The translations under genes were made by a program, and so were the position numbers. A DNA stretch of 64,000 bases. It comes from Alphaproteobacteria bacterium (GTDB lineage Bacteria; Pseudomonadota; Alphaproteobacteria; RF32; CAG-239). The DNA lies in the NCBI GenBank assembly GCA_028706255.1, contig JAQWBS010000004.1, forward strand, positions 1 to 64,000. The letters are read 5' to 3'. Below are positions 53,741-62,333 of the stretch, piece by piece. Position 1 is the first letter of the stretch. The number at the start of each line of letters is the position of its first letter. The notes under the pieces were generated by a model. The model searched no databases, was not told the origin of the DNA, and worked only from the letters and a program-made list of their open reading frames with translations.

Positions 53741-54844
53741 CTATTGTCTTCCTCCTCTGTTAATAGGAGATGTTTGCGTTCTGGTTGGATTTGGATTTTT
53801 TCCCTCATTCTTTTTAGGTTCAGGAGCGTCAAATCTTTTCTTATCTCCAAACTCATTAACAATTGTTTGTCCGCCACGTTTTTGGGTTGCCAAGTCTTTC
53901 ACATATTGTCTGCGTTCTTCAAAAGAAAGTTTTTTATATGCTTCCATATCGATTCCAGAAGGTTTGTTTTCAGGCTTCTCTTCAGTCTTAGTTTCAGGCT
54001 TCTGCTCTGTTTTCGTTTCAGGTTTCTGTTCTGTTTTCGTTTCAGGTTTCTGATCTGTTTTAGTCTCAGGTTTCTGATCTGTTTTAGTCTCAGATTTCTG
54101 ATCTGTTTGTTGACTGTCTTTATTTTTATTCTTATTCTTATTAAAGTCTTCACGCTCTTTATCAGTTAACTGAGCTAAAATTTCAGGGGAAACTTCAGGG
54201 ATGTTGTCTGCTCTAACATTTAAGCCGTGAGCAATTGCTAAGGCATAAAGTTTTGCACGGTTGTTTTCATTTTTAACATCAGCGAGATTAATGCCGTCAA
54301 ATTTTTCGTCTTTAGCATTCAAAACTTGGTCACGCCAGCCATCAAGACTTTTTTCACCATCAACAACAAGTCTATTAGGAGCGGTGTACGTAAATTCTTC
54401 GTTTTGTTGTGTCTTGCTGTCAACTCTTACAGCAGTTAAACCTGGTTCTAAGAATTTATTAAGATATTCAGCCTTACCAGTTGCGTGCTTTTGTAAGTTT
54501 TTGGCATATCTTTCTTCCCAAGTAAGGTCTTTTTCACCATCATTAATGTTAAGGTTTTTGTTGCCTTCATTGCTTTTTTCACCAACATTTAAAACCTTTT
54601 TCTTAGGTGTTTTGTTTTCTTTTTCAGGCTCTTTACTGCTATCTTTGTCTTCTTTGGTTGTGTCTTTGTCTTTCTCAGTAGCTTCTTTCTTTGCTTGCTC
54701 TTCTTGTTCTTTTTTCAACCATTCATTAAACCCTTTAACAATTTTATTCGCTTCTTCAACGCTCAATGAGGTAATATCTTTGTTTCCCAGATATGTTGCG
54801 AACGCATCGTGTTTTGGGATATCTAAACGTTCTTCATTAGCCAT
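53741..54844 (-). CDS. Unknown low-complexity protein with PETKT repeats, 367 aa
   Basis: Starts MANEERLDIPKHDAF with AGGAG upstream (54844 preferred to 54853). A 35-residue helical start is followed by a Lys/Glu/Asp linker, a folded centre (about 95-240: AEYLNKFLEPGLTAVRVDS) and 24-bp tandem repeats encoding QKPETKTD (54000-54100). The C-terminal part is helical and basic. No family recognised. Related in style, though not clearly in sequence, to the 316-aa neighbour. Confidence 0.55.
   Translation of the reverse strand: MANEERLDIPKHDAFATYLGNKDITSLSVEEANKIVKGFNEWLKKEQEEQAKKEATEKDKDTTKEDKDSSKEPEKENKTPKKKVLNVGEKSNEGNKNLNINDGEKDLTWEERYAKNLQKHATGKAEYLNKFLEPGLTAVRVDSKTQQNEEFTYTAPNRLVVDGEKSLDGWRDQVLNAKDEKFDGINLADVKNENNRAKLYALAIAHGLNVRADNIPEVSPEILAQLTDKEREDFNKNKNKNKDSQQTDQKSETKTDQKPETKTDQKPETKTEQKPETKTEQKPETKTEEKPENKPSGIDMEAYKKLSFEERRQYVKDLATQKRGGQTIVNEFGDKKRFDAPEPKKNEGKNPNPTRTQTSPINRGGRQ
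53975..54110. repeat. In-frame 24-bp tandem repeats
   Basis: About five 24-bp units (GTTTCAGGCTTCTG... type) that encode variants of QKPETKTD/E in the 367-aa gene. Confidence 0.8.
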
Positions 54845-55126
54845 ATTTCTCACTCCTAAAAAATCTATCTGTTACGAATATATCATTGTTTTTAAGTTTT
54901 GTCTATTTTTTTCTCTAATTGTAATAAAAGTATAATAAATTAGTTAAAAATTCTTCAATTTCATTATGTTCTTTAAGCTATATTCAAAGTGCTCTTTGAC
55001 TATGACATGTCTGAATTATGTTCAAGGTGGATTCCCAATCAAGTTGGGAATGACAGGAGGGGAAAAATGATAAAAGAGTGGGGCGTGTGGTTTTAAACCA
55101 AGATTAGATTATTCCTGTATAAAGCA
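54845..55126. other. Gene-free region with dispersed repeat
   Basis: About 280 bp without a gene. The 26-bp palindromic repeat at 55030-55055 is the only recognisable element. The flagellin terminator follows. Confidence 0.7.
55030..55055 (+). repeat. Dispersed palindromic repeat, copy 2
   Basis: Identical to 18091-18116 over 26 bp. Confidence 0.85.
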
Positions 55127-55156
55127 AAAAAAAGGGTGGTTCGAAAACCACCCTTA
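55127..55156 (-). terminator. Terminator of flagellin
   Basis: A 10-bp stem (AAGGGTGGTT / AACCACCCTT), 4-base loop and T8 on the minus strand, 21 bp after the stop codon. Confidence 0.9.
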
Positions 55157-55176
55157 ATCTCTCAATTCTAATTAAA

Positions 55177-56310
55177 CTAGAACAAGTTAAGAACTGATTG
55201 AGCAGCTTGGCTAGCCAATGACAAAGCATTAACACCAAGTTGTTGACGAGTTTGAAGAGCAAGCATGTTAGCTGATTCTTCGTTCATGTCAGCAAGAGTT
55301 AATTTGTCTGCACCTTCAGTCAATACGTTAATCAAGTTTTCAGTGAACTCTTCACGGTTTTGAACAACAGAGTAAGCGTTACTGAAGTCACTTGAATATG
55401 TACGAAGTTTGTTAATTGCATCTTCAGTTGCAGAGATAGCAGATTTAATACCAGCTTCTGTAGAGAAGTCAACAGTTTCCAAATCCAAACCAGCAGAGTT
55501 AGCTTCAACACCTTTAATGTTGATTGAAGATGAACGGTCTTCGTTGAAGATAACTTCAAGGCTGTCACCAGTCAACAAGTTAACACCTTTGTAGTTAGCG
55601 TCGTTTGCAAGTTGGTCAATTTGAGTCAACAAGTCATTATAGCTCTTTTGAGCAGAAACTTTTGTTTCTGATGGGTCATATACAGCAGCTGTTGTTGCGC
55701 CTTCAAGATCTACACCGCTTACATCACTAGATGATTCAATTGTGTAGTCTTTACTTGTGTCAGATACAGTAACTTTAAGAGCACCACTGTCAACTTCTAC
55801 AGTAAATATATTTGAACCAGCAGCAGTATTCAAAGCATCTTGGTATTTTGTTGCAAGAGTGTTGATTGTGTCAGCTACAGTAGTAGAAACTGTACCAGTC
55901 GTTGTTCCGCCATTAACGGTGATGGTACTTGTGCTGACAGCAGCAGCAAAAGTTCCTGAAGTTGTGTAGTTGTCAACAGCAGCTGCAGTTTCTGCACCTT
56001 TAGTTTTATCAGCCAAAGCTGTATTTGCCAAAGATTTTGCTTGTTGAACCAAAGTTGTGATAGATGAAATACCTTCGTCAGCAGCTTTAATTGTTTGAAC
56101 AGCTTGTCCCATGCTATCAAGCAAAGCATCTAAGTCAGATGCGCGGTTGTTCAAGTTTGATGCTGTGAAGTATGCGTTTGGATTGTCAACTGCAGAGTTA
56201 ACTTTCAAACCAGTTGATAGACGAGTTTGTGTTGTGTCCATCAATTTTTGTGTGTTTTGAAGTGAAAGCAAGTTACTGCGCATTGAAGATGTAAGTGTTA
56301 CATTACTCAT
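55177..56310 (-). CDS. Flagellin
   Basis: A 377-residue flagellin, exported by the flagellar type III apparatus and assembled into the filament. N-terminal D0/D1 helices (MRSNLLSLQNTQKLMDTTQTRL... LSTGLKVNSAVDNP) and C-terminal helices (LALQTRQQLGVNALSLASQAAQSVLNLF) are typical. The central part (about 110-270) is Thr/Val/Ala-rich and variable. flbT lies further along the same strand in the reverse order. A good SD (GGAGG) precedes. Confidence 0.93.
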   Translation of the reverse strand: MSNVTLTSSMRSNLLSLQNTQKLMDTTQTRLSTGLKVNSAVDNPNAYFTASNLNNRASDLDALLDSMGQAVQTIKAADEGISSITTLVQQAKSLANTALADKTKGAETAAAVDNYTTSGTFAAAVSTSTITVNGGTTTGTVSTTVADTINTLATKYQDALNTAAGSNIFTVEVDSGALKVTVSDTSKDYTIESSSDVSGVDLEGATTAAVYDPSETKVSAQKSYNDLLTQIDQLANDANYKGVNLLTGDSLEVIFNEDRSSSINIKGVEANSAGLDLETVDFSTEAGIKSAISATEDAINKLRTYSSDFSNAYSVVQNREEFTENLINVLTEGADKLTLADMNEESANMLALQTRQQLGVNALSLASQAAQSVLNLF

Positions 56311-56559
56311 AATATTATCCTCCTGGAATATTGTTTTTTATAATATAATCGTCGTAATTCATACTGAAATACAATATTAAAATTACCACGAATAGAAAAT
56401 TTTATCAAGATAAATCTTCATAGAAAACTGATATCAGAAAACAGTTAAATATAAGTTAATAATTCTTGTTAGTTTTTCAAGAGATTTTCTATGGTTTATA
56501 GTCCAAAGTCTATATTAACTATGTGTTTGGTGCTTGTGGATGTTTTTAGAAGTTTCTAT
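56311..56559. other. Flagellin upstream region, no gene seen
   Basis: About 250 AT-rich bases between flbT and flagellin. It should hold the flagellin promoter and a 5' leader, where FlbT acts in Caulobacter by binding the flagellin mRNA leader, but I cannot place a motif. No flaF reading frame is found here. Confidence 0.5.
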
Positions 56560-56952
56560 CTAAAGTTCTGAAAAATCACCAAAAAGTTCTTCTTCTTTTT
56601 GCATGAGTTTGCTGGCGTGTTTAATCGCGCCATAATAGTCTGTTGTTAAAACAGCTTGAGCCACTTCATTCACTAATGGTGTGAGGGTTGGTGATGCAGA
56701 TTGAAGGTCTTTGACATAGTCAAGGAAAATGTTTTGAAGCTCTTTGTTTTCTTTTTTTAAATACATTTGCAAAACGACGAAATAGAGTCGTTTACAAGGT
56801 GTGTTGGCTTCTTCTTGTTTCATAATGAACTTTTCACGCAAAATGGGAACGTTGCCATCAATATAAAAGCGAGTGCGTTCAACATCATTTGTAATTAAAG
56901 CTTCTCCAATGATAATGCTTTCCCTTGGCTTAAGTTCAATTTTTAATGGCAT
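56560..56952 (-). CDS. flbT: Flagellar regulator FlbT
   Basis: A 130-residue protein, post-transcriptional regulator of flagellin in alphaproteobacteria. MPLKIELKPRESIIIGEALI and the middle KRLYFVVLQMYL match FlbT. The start at 56952 is chosen because AAGGAG lies 9 bases upstream; the 56973 ATG is only in frame. Presence of FlbT places the organism in Alphaproteobacteria. flaF is not adjacent. Confidence 0.92.
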   Translation of the reverse strand: MPLKIELKPRESIIIGEALITNDVERTRFYIDGNVPILREKFIMKQEEANTPCKRLYFVVLQMYLKKENKELQNIFLDYVKDLQSASPTLTPLVNEVAQAVLTTDYYGAIKHASKLMQKEEELFGDFSEL

Positions 56953-57071
56953 TTCTAACGACTCCTTTTTCATTACGTTGTTGACACCAATATAATTTGC
57001 TTTATTTTTTTTTGCAAATCTTTATTTATATAGTATATATGTTTGAAAGACGAAATTTAAAGGAACCTTTT

Positions 57072-57506
57072 ATGCCAACAAATATGATTGTTTTGAATGA
57101 TGCAGACAAACGCACTTATCTTCGTTGTTTGACTTATGTTCTTCATTTAGGAGATGGCGAAGCACATAAAACCTCTCGCAAAGAAATTTTTATTGAGAAT
57201 CAACTTCGTGAAGTCGGCTTGCCGATTGAGGAATTGCAAAGCATTAGAGTTCCGAAAAAATCGAATGCCCTTGTGGTGGAGTTGAAAGAAGTTCACGATG
57301 TTAAGGTGAAGCGATATATTGTTCGAGAGATGATTCTTTTAGCGATTGCTGACCATGAACTTAATGACGAAGAAATTTCTATTATCTATCAAATTGGCGT
57401 CAAAGCTGGCATTAAAGAAGAAAAAATCAGCGATTTCTTTATGTGGGCTGCCAAAGGGGTTGAGTGGCAAATTGAGGGCATTAAGCTGATTGAGGAAGAT
57501 TTGTAA
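57072..57506 (+). CDS. TerB-like tellurite-resistance family protein
   Basis: A 144-residue helical protein. The C-terminal half, EMILLAIADHELNDEEISIIYQIGVKAGI, is the TerB-type calcium or metal-linked repeat (AxADGxxxxxE pattern with His/Glu variants). The ATG at 57072 with AAAGGA upstream is preferred; 56997 would start in a hydrophobic non-conserved stretch. Four bp separate its stop from the ABC-F start. Confidence 0.65.
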   Translation: MPTNMIVLNDADKRTYLRCLTYVLHLGDGEAHKTSRKEIFIENQLREVGLPIEELQSIRVPKKSNALVVELKEVHDVKVKRYIVREMILLAIADHELNDEEISIIYQIGVKAGIKEEKISDFFMWAAKGVEWQIEGIKLIEEDL

Positions 57507-57510
57507 GACA

Positions 57511-59307
57511 ATGGCTCAGCCTCCGATTTATACACTTAAAAATGTTGCCTTGAGCTTTGGAAATCATCATTTGTTTTCCGATGCAGAAGTCTATATTAAT
57601 TTGGGAGATAAAATTTCGCTCATTGGGCGGAATGGCAGTGGAAAATCGACTCTGATGAAGCTCATTTGTGGTTTAATTGAGCCAGATTCAGGTGAAGTTT
57701 TTATTCAGCCTGGGGTTAAAATTTCTTATATGCCTCAAGACCCTGACTTATCTAAGTTTGCAACCCTTCGGGACGCTGTCTTATCTATTGTTGATAAGAC
57801 AGAGGAATATAAAGCAGATATCTTAATTGAAAAGCTTTTAATTTTAGGGGAACAATCACCTGAAAAGGCTTCGGGAGGCGAAAAGCGTAAAGCCTCTTTA
57901 GCAATGGCACTTGTTGGAGAACCAGATGTTTTGCTTTTAGATGAGCCAACGAATCATTTAGATATTGCCACCATTGAGATTTTGGAAGAAATCATTAAAG
58001 CGTTTAGAGGGGCAGTGGTAACCATCAGTCATGACCGAACTTTTTTGAAAAATATCTCAGATACAACTTTTTGGTTGGATAGGGGGATTATTCGTCGGAA
58101 TAACAAAGGATTCGCTAATTTTGAAGAATGGCAAGAGCAGGTTATTGACGCTGAATTGAAAGAGCAAGATAGGCTGAACAAAAAAATCTCTGAAGAAACA
58201 GAATGGTTGCACAAAGGCGTGACAGCAAGGCGTCGACGGAATATGGGGCGTTTGCGTAAGCTCAAAGAATTGAGAACTATGAGAAGAGAACAAATCAAGC
58301 AAGCTGGTTCAGTGAATATGGAAGCGGAAGTTGCAGATTTTCGTTCTAAACTGGTTGTTCAGGCGAAAAATCTTTGCAAAAGCTTTGGGGAACGTAAAAT
58401 TTTAGAAAATTTCTCCACGAGAATCATTCGCGGTAATAAAATTGGGGTTGTTGGTCCAAATGGAAGCGGGAAGACAACTTTAATCAAACTTTTAACAGGA
58501 AGACTTACGCCAGATAGTGGATTCGTTCGAATTGGTAAGAATCTTGAAGAGGCATATTTCGACCAGAATCGTTGTTCTTTAGACCCTAAAAAAACACTTT
58601 GGCAAACGCTTTGTAATGAGGGTGATCATATTATGGTGCGGGGAAACTGGCGTCATGTGATTGCTTATCTGAAAGACTTTTTGTTTAAGCCAGAGCAGGC
58701 ACATATGCCCGTTTCTGCCCTTTCAGGGGGCGAAAAGAATCGGTTGATGTTGGCTGTGGCTTTGGCGCAAGAGTCTAATTTTTTGGTTTTAGATGAGCCA
58801 ACGAACGATTTGGATATGGACACGCTTGATATGTTGCAAGATGTGCTTATGGAATATCAAGGCACAATCATTATCATCAGTCACGATAGAGATTTCTTGG
58901 ATAATGTTGTGTCTTCAGTTATCTATCTTGCGGGTGATGGCACTGCTGAAGAATATGTTGGTAGTTATAGTGATTTGTTGGAAAAAATAAAGCATAAAAC
59001 AGGTAATGTTGAAGCTAAACCAGTTGCCAAAGAAAAGAAAGAGATTGAGTCCTCTCAAAAAAATAAGACAGCAAAATTGAGCTATCATCAAAAGAGATTA
59101 CTTGAGGTTTTGCCTGATGAAATTGAGGCTTTAGAAAAAGAGATTGCGTTTATTGAAGAAAAGCTTTCAGATTCTTCGCTTTATCTTGAGAATTTACCTG
59201 AATTTGAAAAATTAACAGCAAGTTTGACAAAGAAAAAAGAACAGAAAGAAGAAAAAGAAAATAGCTGGCTTGAAATTCAGCTTCTTCAAGATGAGTTTGA
59301 AGTATAG
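57511..59307 (+). CDS. ABC-F ATPase (Uup-like)
   Basis: A 598-residue soluble protein of two ATPase domains: Walker A GRNGSGKST near residue 39 and GPNGSGKTT near residue 322; signatures ASGGEKRKASLAMAL and LSGGEKNRLMLAVAL; Walker B LLLDEPTNHLD and LVLDEPTNDLD. A linker rich in Arg (about 215-275) and a C-terminal coiled coil (about 520-598) give the Uup form. Such proteins act on ribosomes or replication. Its stop touches the convergent gene's stop. Confidence 0.9.
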   Translation: MAQPPIYTLKNVALSFGNHHLFSDAEVYINLGDKISLIGRNGSGKSTLMKLICGLIEPDSGEVFIQPGVKISYMPQDPDLSKFATLRDAVLSIVDKTEEYKADILIEKLLILGEQSPEKASGGEKRKASLAMALVGEPDVLLLDEPTNHLDIATIEILEEIIKAFRGAVVTISHDRTFLKNISDTTFWLDRGIIRRNNKGFANFEEWQEQVIDAELKEQDRLNKKISEETEWLHKGVTARRRRNMGRLRKLKELRTMRREQIKQAGSVNMEAEVADFRSKLVVQAKNLCKSFGERKILENFSTRIIRGNKIGVVGPNGSGKTTLIKLLTGRLTPDSGFVRIGKNLEEAYFDQNRCSLDPKKTLWQTLCNEGDHIMVRGNWRHVIAYLKDFLFKPEQAHMPVSALSGGEKNRLMLAVALAQESNFLVLDEPTNDLDMDTLDMLQDVLMEYQGTIIIISHDRDFLDNVVSSVIYLAGDGTAEEYVGSYSDLLEKIKHKTGNVEAKPVAKEKKEIESSQKNKTAKLSYHQKRLLEVLPDEIEALEKEIAFIEEKLSDSSLYLENLPEFEKLTASLTKKKEQKEEKENSWLEIQLLQDEFEV

Positions 59308-59868
59308 TTATTGATTGTTTTCTAAAATCTTACTAATCTCTACTAAGTTAGAACGAACCATTTTGATTTCTTCCGAACTCACTTTTTCAACATTTAGGCT
59401 TTTTTTGTGATAGTCTATCATATGTTTAACGTTCATTTGTCCGTAATTGTCGCCACTTTCTTTCATTTTTTTCTCTAAAATATCAATGGTTTGATAAACG
59501 TGCTCTTCGGTTTGTGCAGAGCGAACAATGGAACGAAGCCTTTGTTCAACATAGAAAAAACGATCAGCATCCCATCCACGACGATTAAGCCATGCAATGG
59601 TGATGTAGGGAAGTCTTCTTTTCATATTGTTGGACGTGGTTAGAGAAAGTTGTGGAATGCCAAGTTTGCTCACCCAGCTATTTGTAAAATCAGGCCAAAC
59701 ATTAAGAAAAGAATTGATTTCTCCAACTGAAATTGGTTCTCCAACGCCACGGTCTTCAACGACTTGTTCGGTCTTAGCGAATTTTTCTCCATTGTCCATA
59801 ATCAATGGGAGGTTAACATAGCCAACTGTGACAAGAACTAAGATAAAAAGTAGAATAACCTTACGCAT
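59308..59868 (-). CDS. Unknown membrane-anchored protein
   Basis: A 186-residue protein with an N-terminal hydrophobic anchor (residues 4-24) and a mixed helical body (INSFLNVWPDFTNSW, YITIAWLNRRGWDADRFFYVEQRL). No family recognised, though the WDADRFFYVEQRL stretch may be diagnostic in a search. It follows the HAD gene by 3 bp and is probably in its operon. Confidence 0.6.
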   Translation of the reverse strand: MRKVILLFILVLVTVGYVNLPLIMDNGEKFAKTEQVVEDRGVGEPISVGEINSFLNVWPDFTNSWVSKLGIPQLSLTTSNNMKRRLPYITIAWLNRRGWDADRFFYVEQRLRSIVRSAQTEEHVYQTIDILEKKMKESGDNYGQMNVKHMIDYHKKSLNVEKVSSEEIKMVRSNLVEISKILENNQ

Positions 59869-59871
59869 AAA

Positions 59872-60780
59872 TCACCATCTTAAATTAGACATTATAAAAT
59901 CAGGATAAGCTTCATAGTTGATGGAAAGTTCGCGTGCTTTCGTAACATCAGGAATGTAGCCTTCGCCTAAGAAGTTAACATGAACGCCTTTAGAAATCAA
60001 AACACTATTTATGTCAATAAAATTTGCTGCCTTAATATCAGTGAGTAAATTATCGCCAATGAATAAAGTACGTTCTTTGCTGATGCCTTGAAAATCATCA
60101 AGAGCGTAGGCGATGATATTAGCATCTGGCTTGCCAACGGTGATGATTCTTCCACCAATGACAGCATATTGTTCAGCAATTGCACCAGAGCCTAAACAAA
60201 TTTGTCCGTTGTCAAAACTTGAAGCATCATTTCCCACGCAAACCATAGGCAAAGAAAGACTTGCCGCATGTTCCAATTCAGGGAGATAATCTTCAATGAC
60301 GTCATCAAAGTTTTTAACATCGCTCACAAACAAAAAATCTGCTTGTGCTAGATTGCTCACACGGTGATAATTTTCTAATTGAGAAAAAACATTTAAGCCC
60401 TTGTCTGAGCCTAAGCAGTAATATTTATTGCCAATGATTCCAAAATCACCCTTTTGAGCCTTGAGTTTATAGTGCATAATTTCGCCAGCAGTGACAACGC
60501 TATGCCACAACTTCGCTGAGATTCCTTGCACTTCAAGTTTGTTGACTAAGTCTAAAACTCTTTGCGAACTATTTGTCACAAGGATAATTCTCTTGCCAAC
60601 TTTTCTCATGTTAATTAAGGCTGTGATTGTTTCTTCTTTGATTTCGAAATTGTCAGAAATGACACCCCTGAGCCCAACAACAATTGTATCATAGTTGTCT
60701 ATGATTTTTGAAATATTCACGAGAGGTCTGATCATCTTCATTGATTTTGTTTCCATAAAACCCAAATTATTTATTTTCAT
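59872..60780 (-). CDS. HAD-IIA family protein with changed nucleophile motif
   Basis: A 302-residue protein of the alphaproteobacterial TIGR01459-type HAD-IIA family. The usual motif I DVWGV reads VGLRGV here, so the nucleophile Asp is Gly and the next position Arg. Motif II (LVTNSSQ), the Lys region (VGKPD) and motif III (FIGDNLLTDIKAA) are intact. It probably does not hydrolyse phosphoesters as a normal HAD does, but may still bind nucleotide or sugar phosphate. Upstream of it lies tcdA. Confidence 0.82.
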   Translation of the reverse strand: MKINNLGFMETKSMKMIRPLVNISKIIDNYDTIVVGLRGVISDNFEIKEETITALINMRKVGKRIILVTNSSQRVLDLVNKLEVQGISAKLWHSVVTAGEIMHYKLKAQKGDFGIIGNKYYCLGSDKGLNVFSQLENYHRVSNLAQADFLFVSDVKNFDDVIEDYLPELEHAASLSLPMVCVGNDASSFDNGQICLGSGAIAEQYAVIGGRIITVGKPDANIIAYALDDFQGISKERTLFIGDNLLTDIKAANFIDINSVLISKGVHVNFLGEGYIPDVTKARELSINYEAYPDFIMSNLRW

Positions 60781-60813
60781 AGACTAACAAATAATTGTTA
60801 AGATTATCTTTAT

Positions 60814-61554
60814 TCAGCGTGTAATAATTTGTTTCAAAGCTTCATTGGCGATGATAAGCCCGAAAATTGCTGTGATTGTTGGAAGCGAACCGAGCGGAAG
60901 TCGTTTCAAGTTCTCATCTTGAGCATCAAAATTTTCACCAAAAGCTTCGTAATCTGTTTCATTTGCTTGTTCATAGGAGTAAACACAATTAATTTGGCTT
61001 AAGTCAACGCCACGACGTTTTAATCTTTTGCGAATGAAACGTGCTAAAGGGCAAATTTGTGTGCGATTTAGTTTTTCATAGCCAATTTTGAAAGGGTCTG
61101 TTTTGCGTGCCGCACCCATAGAGGTGATGAATTTGAAATTTTGATTAACTAAAGCTTCAATGAGGCAACATTTGGCGTTGAGCGAATCAATGGCATCAAT
61201 CACAAAGTCTGGCTTAAGACTGAGAAGTTCTGGTAAAGTTTCAGAATTTACAAACATTTCTTTGATAATGACTTCACAATCAGGATTAATTTCTAAAATT
61301 CGTTCTTTGGCAACTTCCGTTTTTTTACGTCCGATGGTGGAGCTCAGGGCAAGAATTTGACGATTGATATTGGAAATGTCGAAGACGTCAAAGTCAACGA
61401 TGATAAGCTTGCCAACGCCGCTTCGTGCAAGTGCCTCAATAGCATAGCCACCAACAGCCCCACAGCCAACGACCATAACGGTTGACGTATATATTTTCTC
61501 CATGGCTTCTTCCCCAAGCAGGGCGCGACTGCGAACAAATCTATCTTTATCCAA
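60814..61554 (-). CDS. tcdA: tRNA threonylcarbamoyladenosine dehydratase
   Basis: A 246-residue ThiF/E1-like enzyme that cyclises t6A37 to ct6A in ANN-reading tRNAs, using ATP. The nucleotide-binding VGCGAVGGYAIEAL at about 29-42, DFDVFDISNINRQ at 54-66 and the GAARKTDPFKI segment are typical. The start region overlaps the TatD gene end by 8 bp. Confidence 0.92.
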   Translation of the reverse strand: MDKDRFVRSRALLGEEAMEKIYTSTVMVVGCGAVGGYAIEALARSGVGKLIIVDFDVFDISNINRQILALSSTIGRKKTEVAKERILEINPDCEVIIKEMFVNSETLPELLSLKPDFVIDAIDSLNAKCCLIEALVNQNFKFITSMGAARKTDPFKIGYEKLNRTQICPLARFIRKRLKRRGVDLSQINCVYSYEQANETDYEAFGENFDAQDENLKRLPLGSLPTITAIFGLIIANEALKQIITR

Positions 61555-62290
61555 TTTTCATAAACTCCAAAGCATTTTGAGATATTGTTTTTGTGAAATC
61601 TTCATAATCAATTTCTAAAATTTTTGCAACGTCAAAGACGAGTTTGGGTAAAAATTTCGGATAATTTAGGGCGTTTTTTTCACAAGCTTGATAAGGGCTG
61701 TCTGTTTCAAGTAATAATCTGTCTCTTGGAACAAGTTGTAAAAGTTCTTTTGCTTGTTTGTTTTTCAAAATTGAGAAGGAAAAGGAAACATAGGCTTCTT
61801 GTTTGCAAATTTCCTTTAGAAAATCGGCTTTTCCATTATAAGAATGGAACACAATTTTTTCAGGAAGTTCAGACCAGTTTTTCTCAAAAAAAGATTGGGC
61901 TTTAACGGCGTGAATAATCATTGGGCGGTGATATTTTTTTGCCAAATGACATTGCTCTAGAAAAAAAGAAATTTGTTTTGCCATAAAAGGTTTATGTCCG
62001 TCGATTCCACATTCGCCAATCAGGGCTTGAGGGATTGCTTGAAGCAAGCTTTCTAGTCTTTCAAGGTCTTCTTTTGTGCTTTTCTCCACCGACCAAGGGT
62101 GGATTCCCAATGCGGGAATAATGTTTGTCGGGTGTTGTTGAAACAGGTTTAAAACCTCATTCCATTCTTCATTTTTTGAACTGACGCATAAAAAATTATT
62201 CACCTTTTCATTGATTGCTTCGGTGATGACTTTTTCTGTGCATTCTTTTTGAAAATCTTGCAAATGTATGTGAGTGTCGATAAAATCCAT
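61547..62290 (-). CDS. TatD-family metal-dependent hydrolase
   Basis: A 247-residue TIM-barrel DNase/hydrolase. Metal ligands are in DTHIHLQ at residues 5-11, GECGID near residue 93, the IIHAVKA strand and LETDSPY near residue 202. TatD enzymes are magnesium-dependent nucleases and 3'-5' exonucleases. It runs head to tail with tcdA with an 8-bp overlap. Confidence 0.9.
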   Translation of the reverse strand: MDFIDTHIHLQDFQKECTEKVITEAINEKVNNFLCVSSKNEEWNEVLNLFQQHPTNIIPALGIHPWSVEKSTKEDLERLESLLQAIPQALIGECGIDGHKPFMAKQISFFLEQCHLAKKYHRPMIIHAVKAQSFFEKNWSELPEKIVFHSYNGKADFLKEICKQEAYVSFSFSILKNKQAKELLQLVPRDRLLLETDSPYQACEKNALNYPKFLPKLVFDVAKILEIDYEDFTKTISQNALEFMKIG

Positions 62291-62333
62291 GTTAACAATG
62301 TTCCCTTTGTTATGGATAGGATTTTATTGAACG

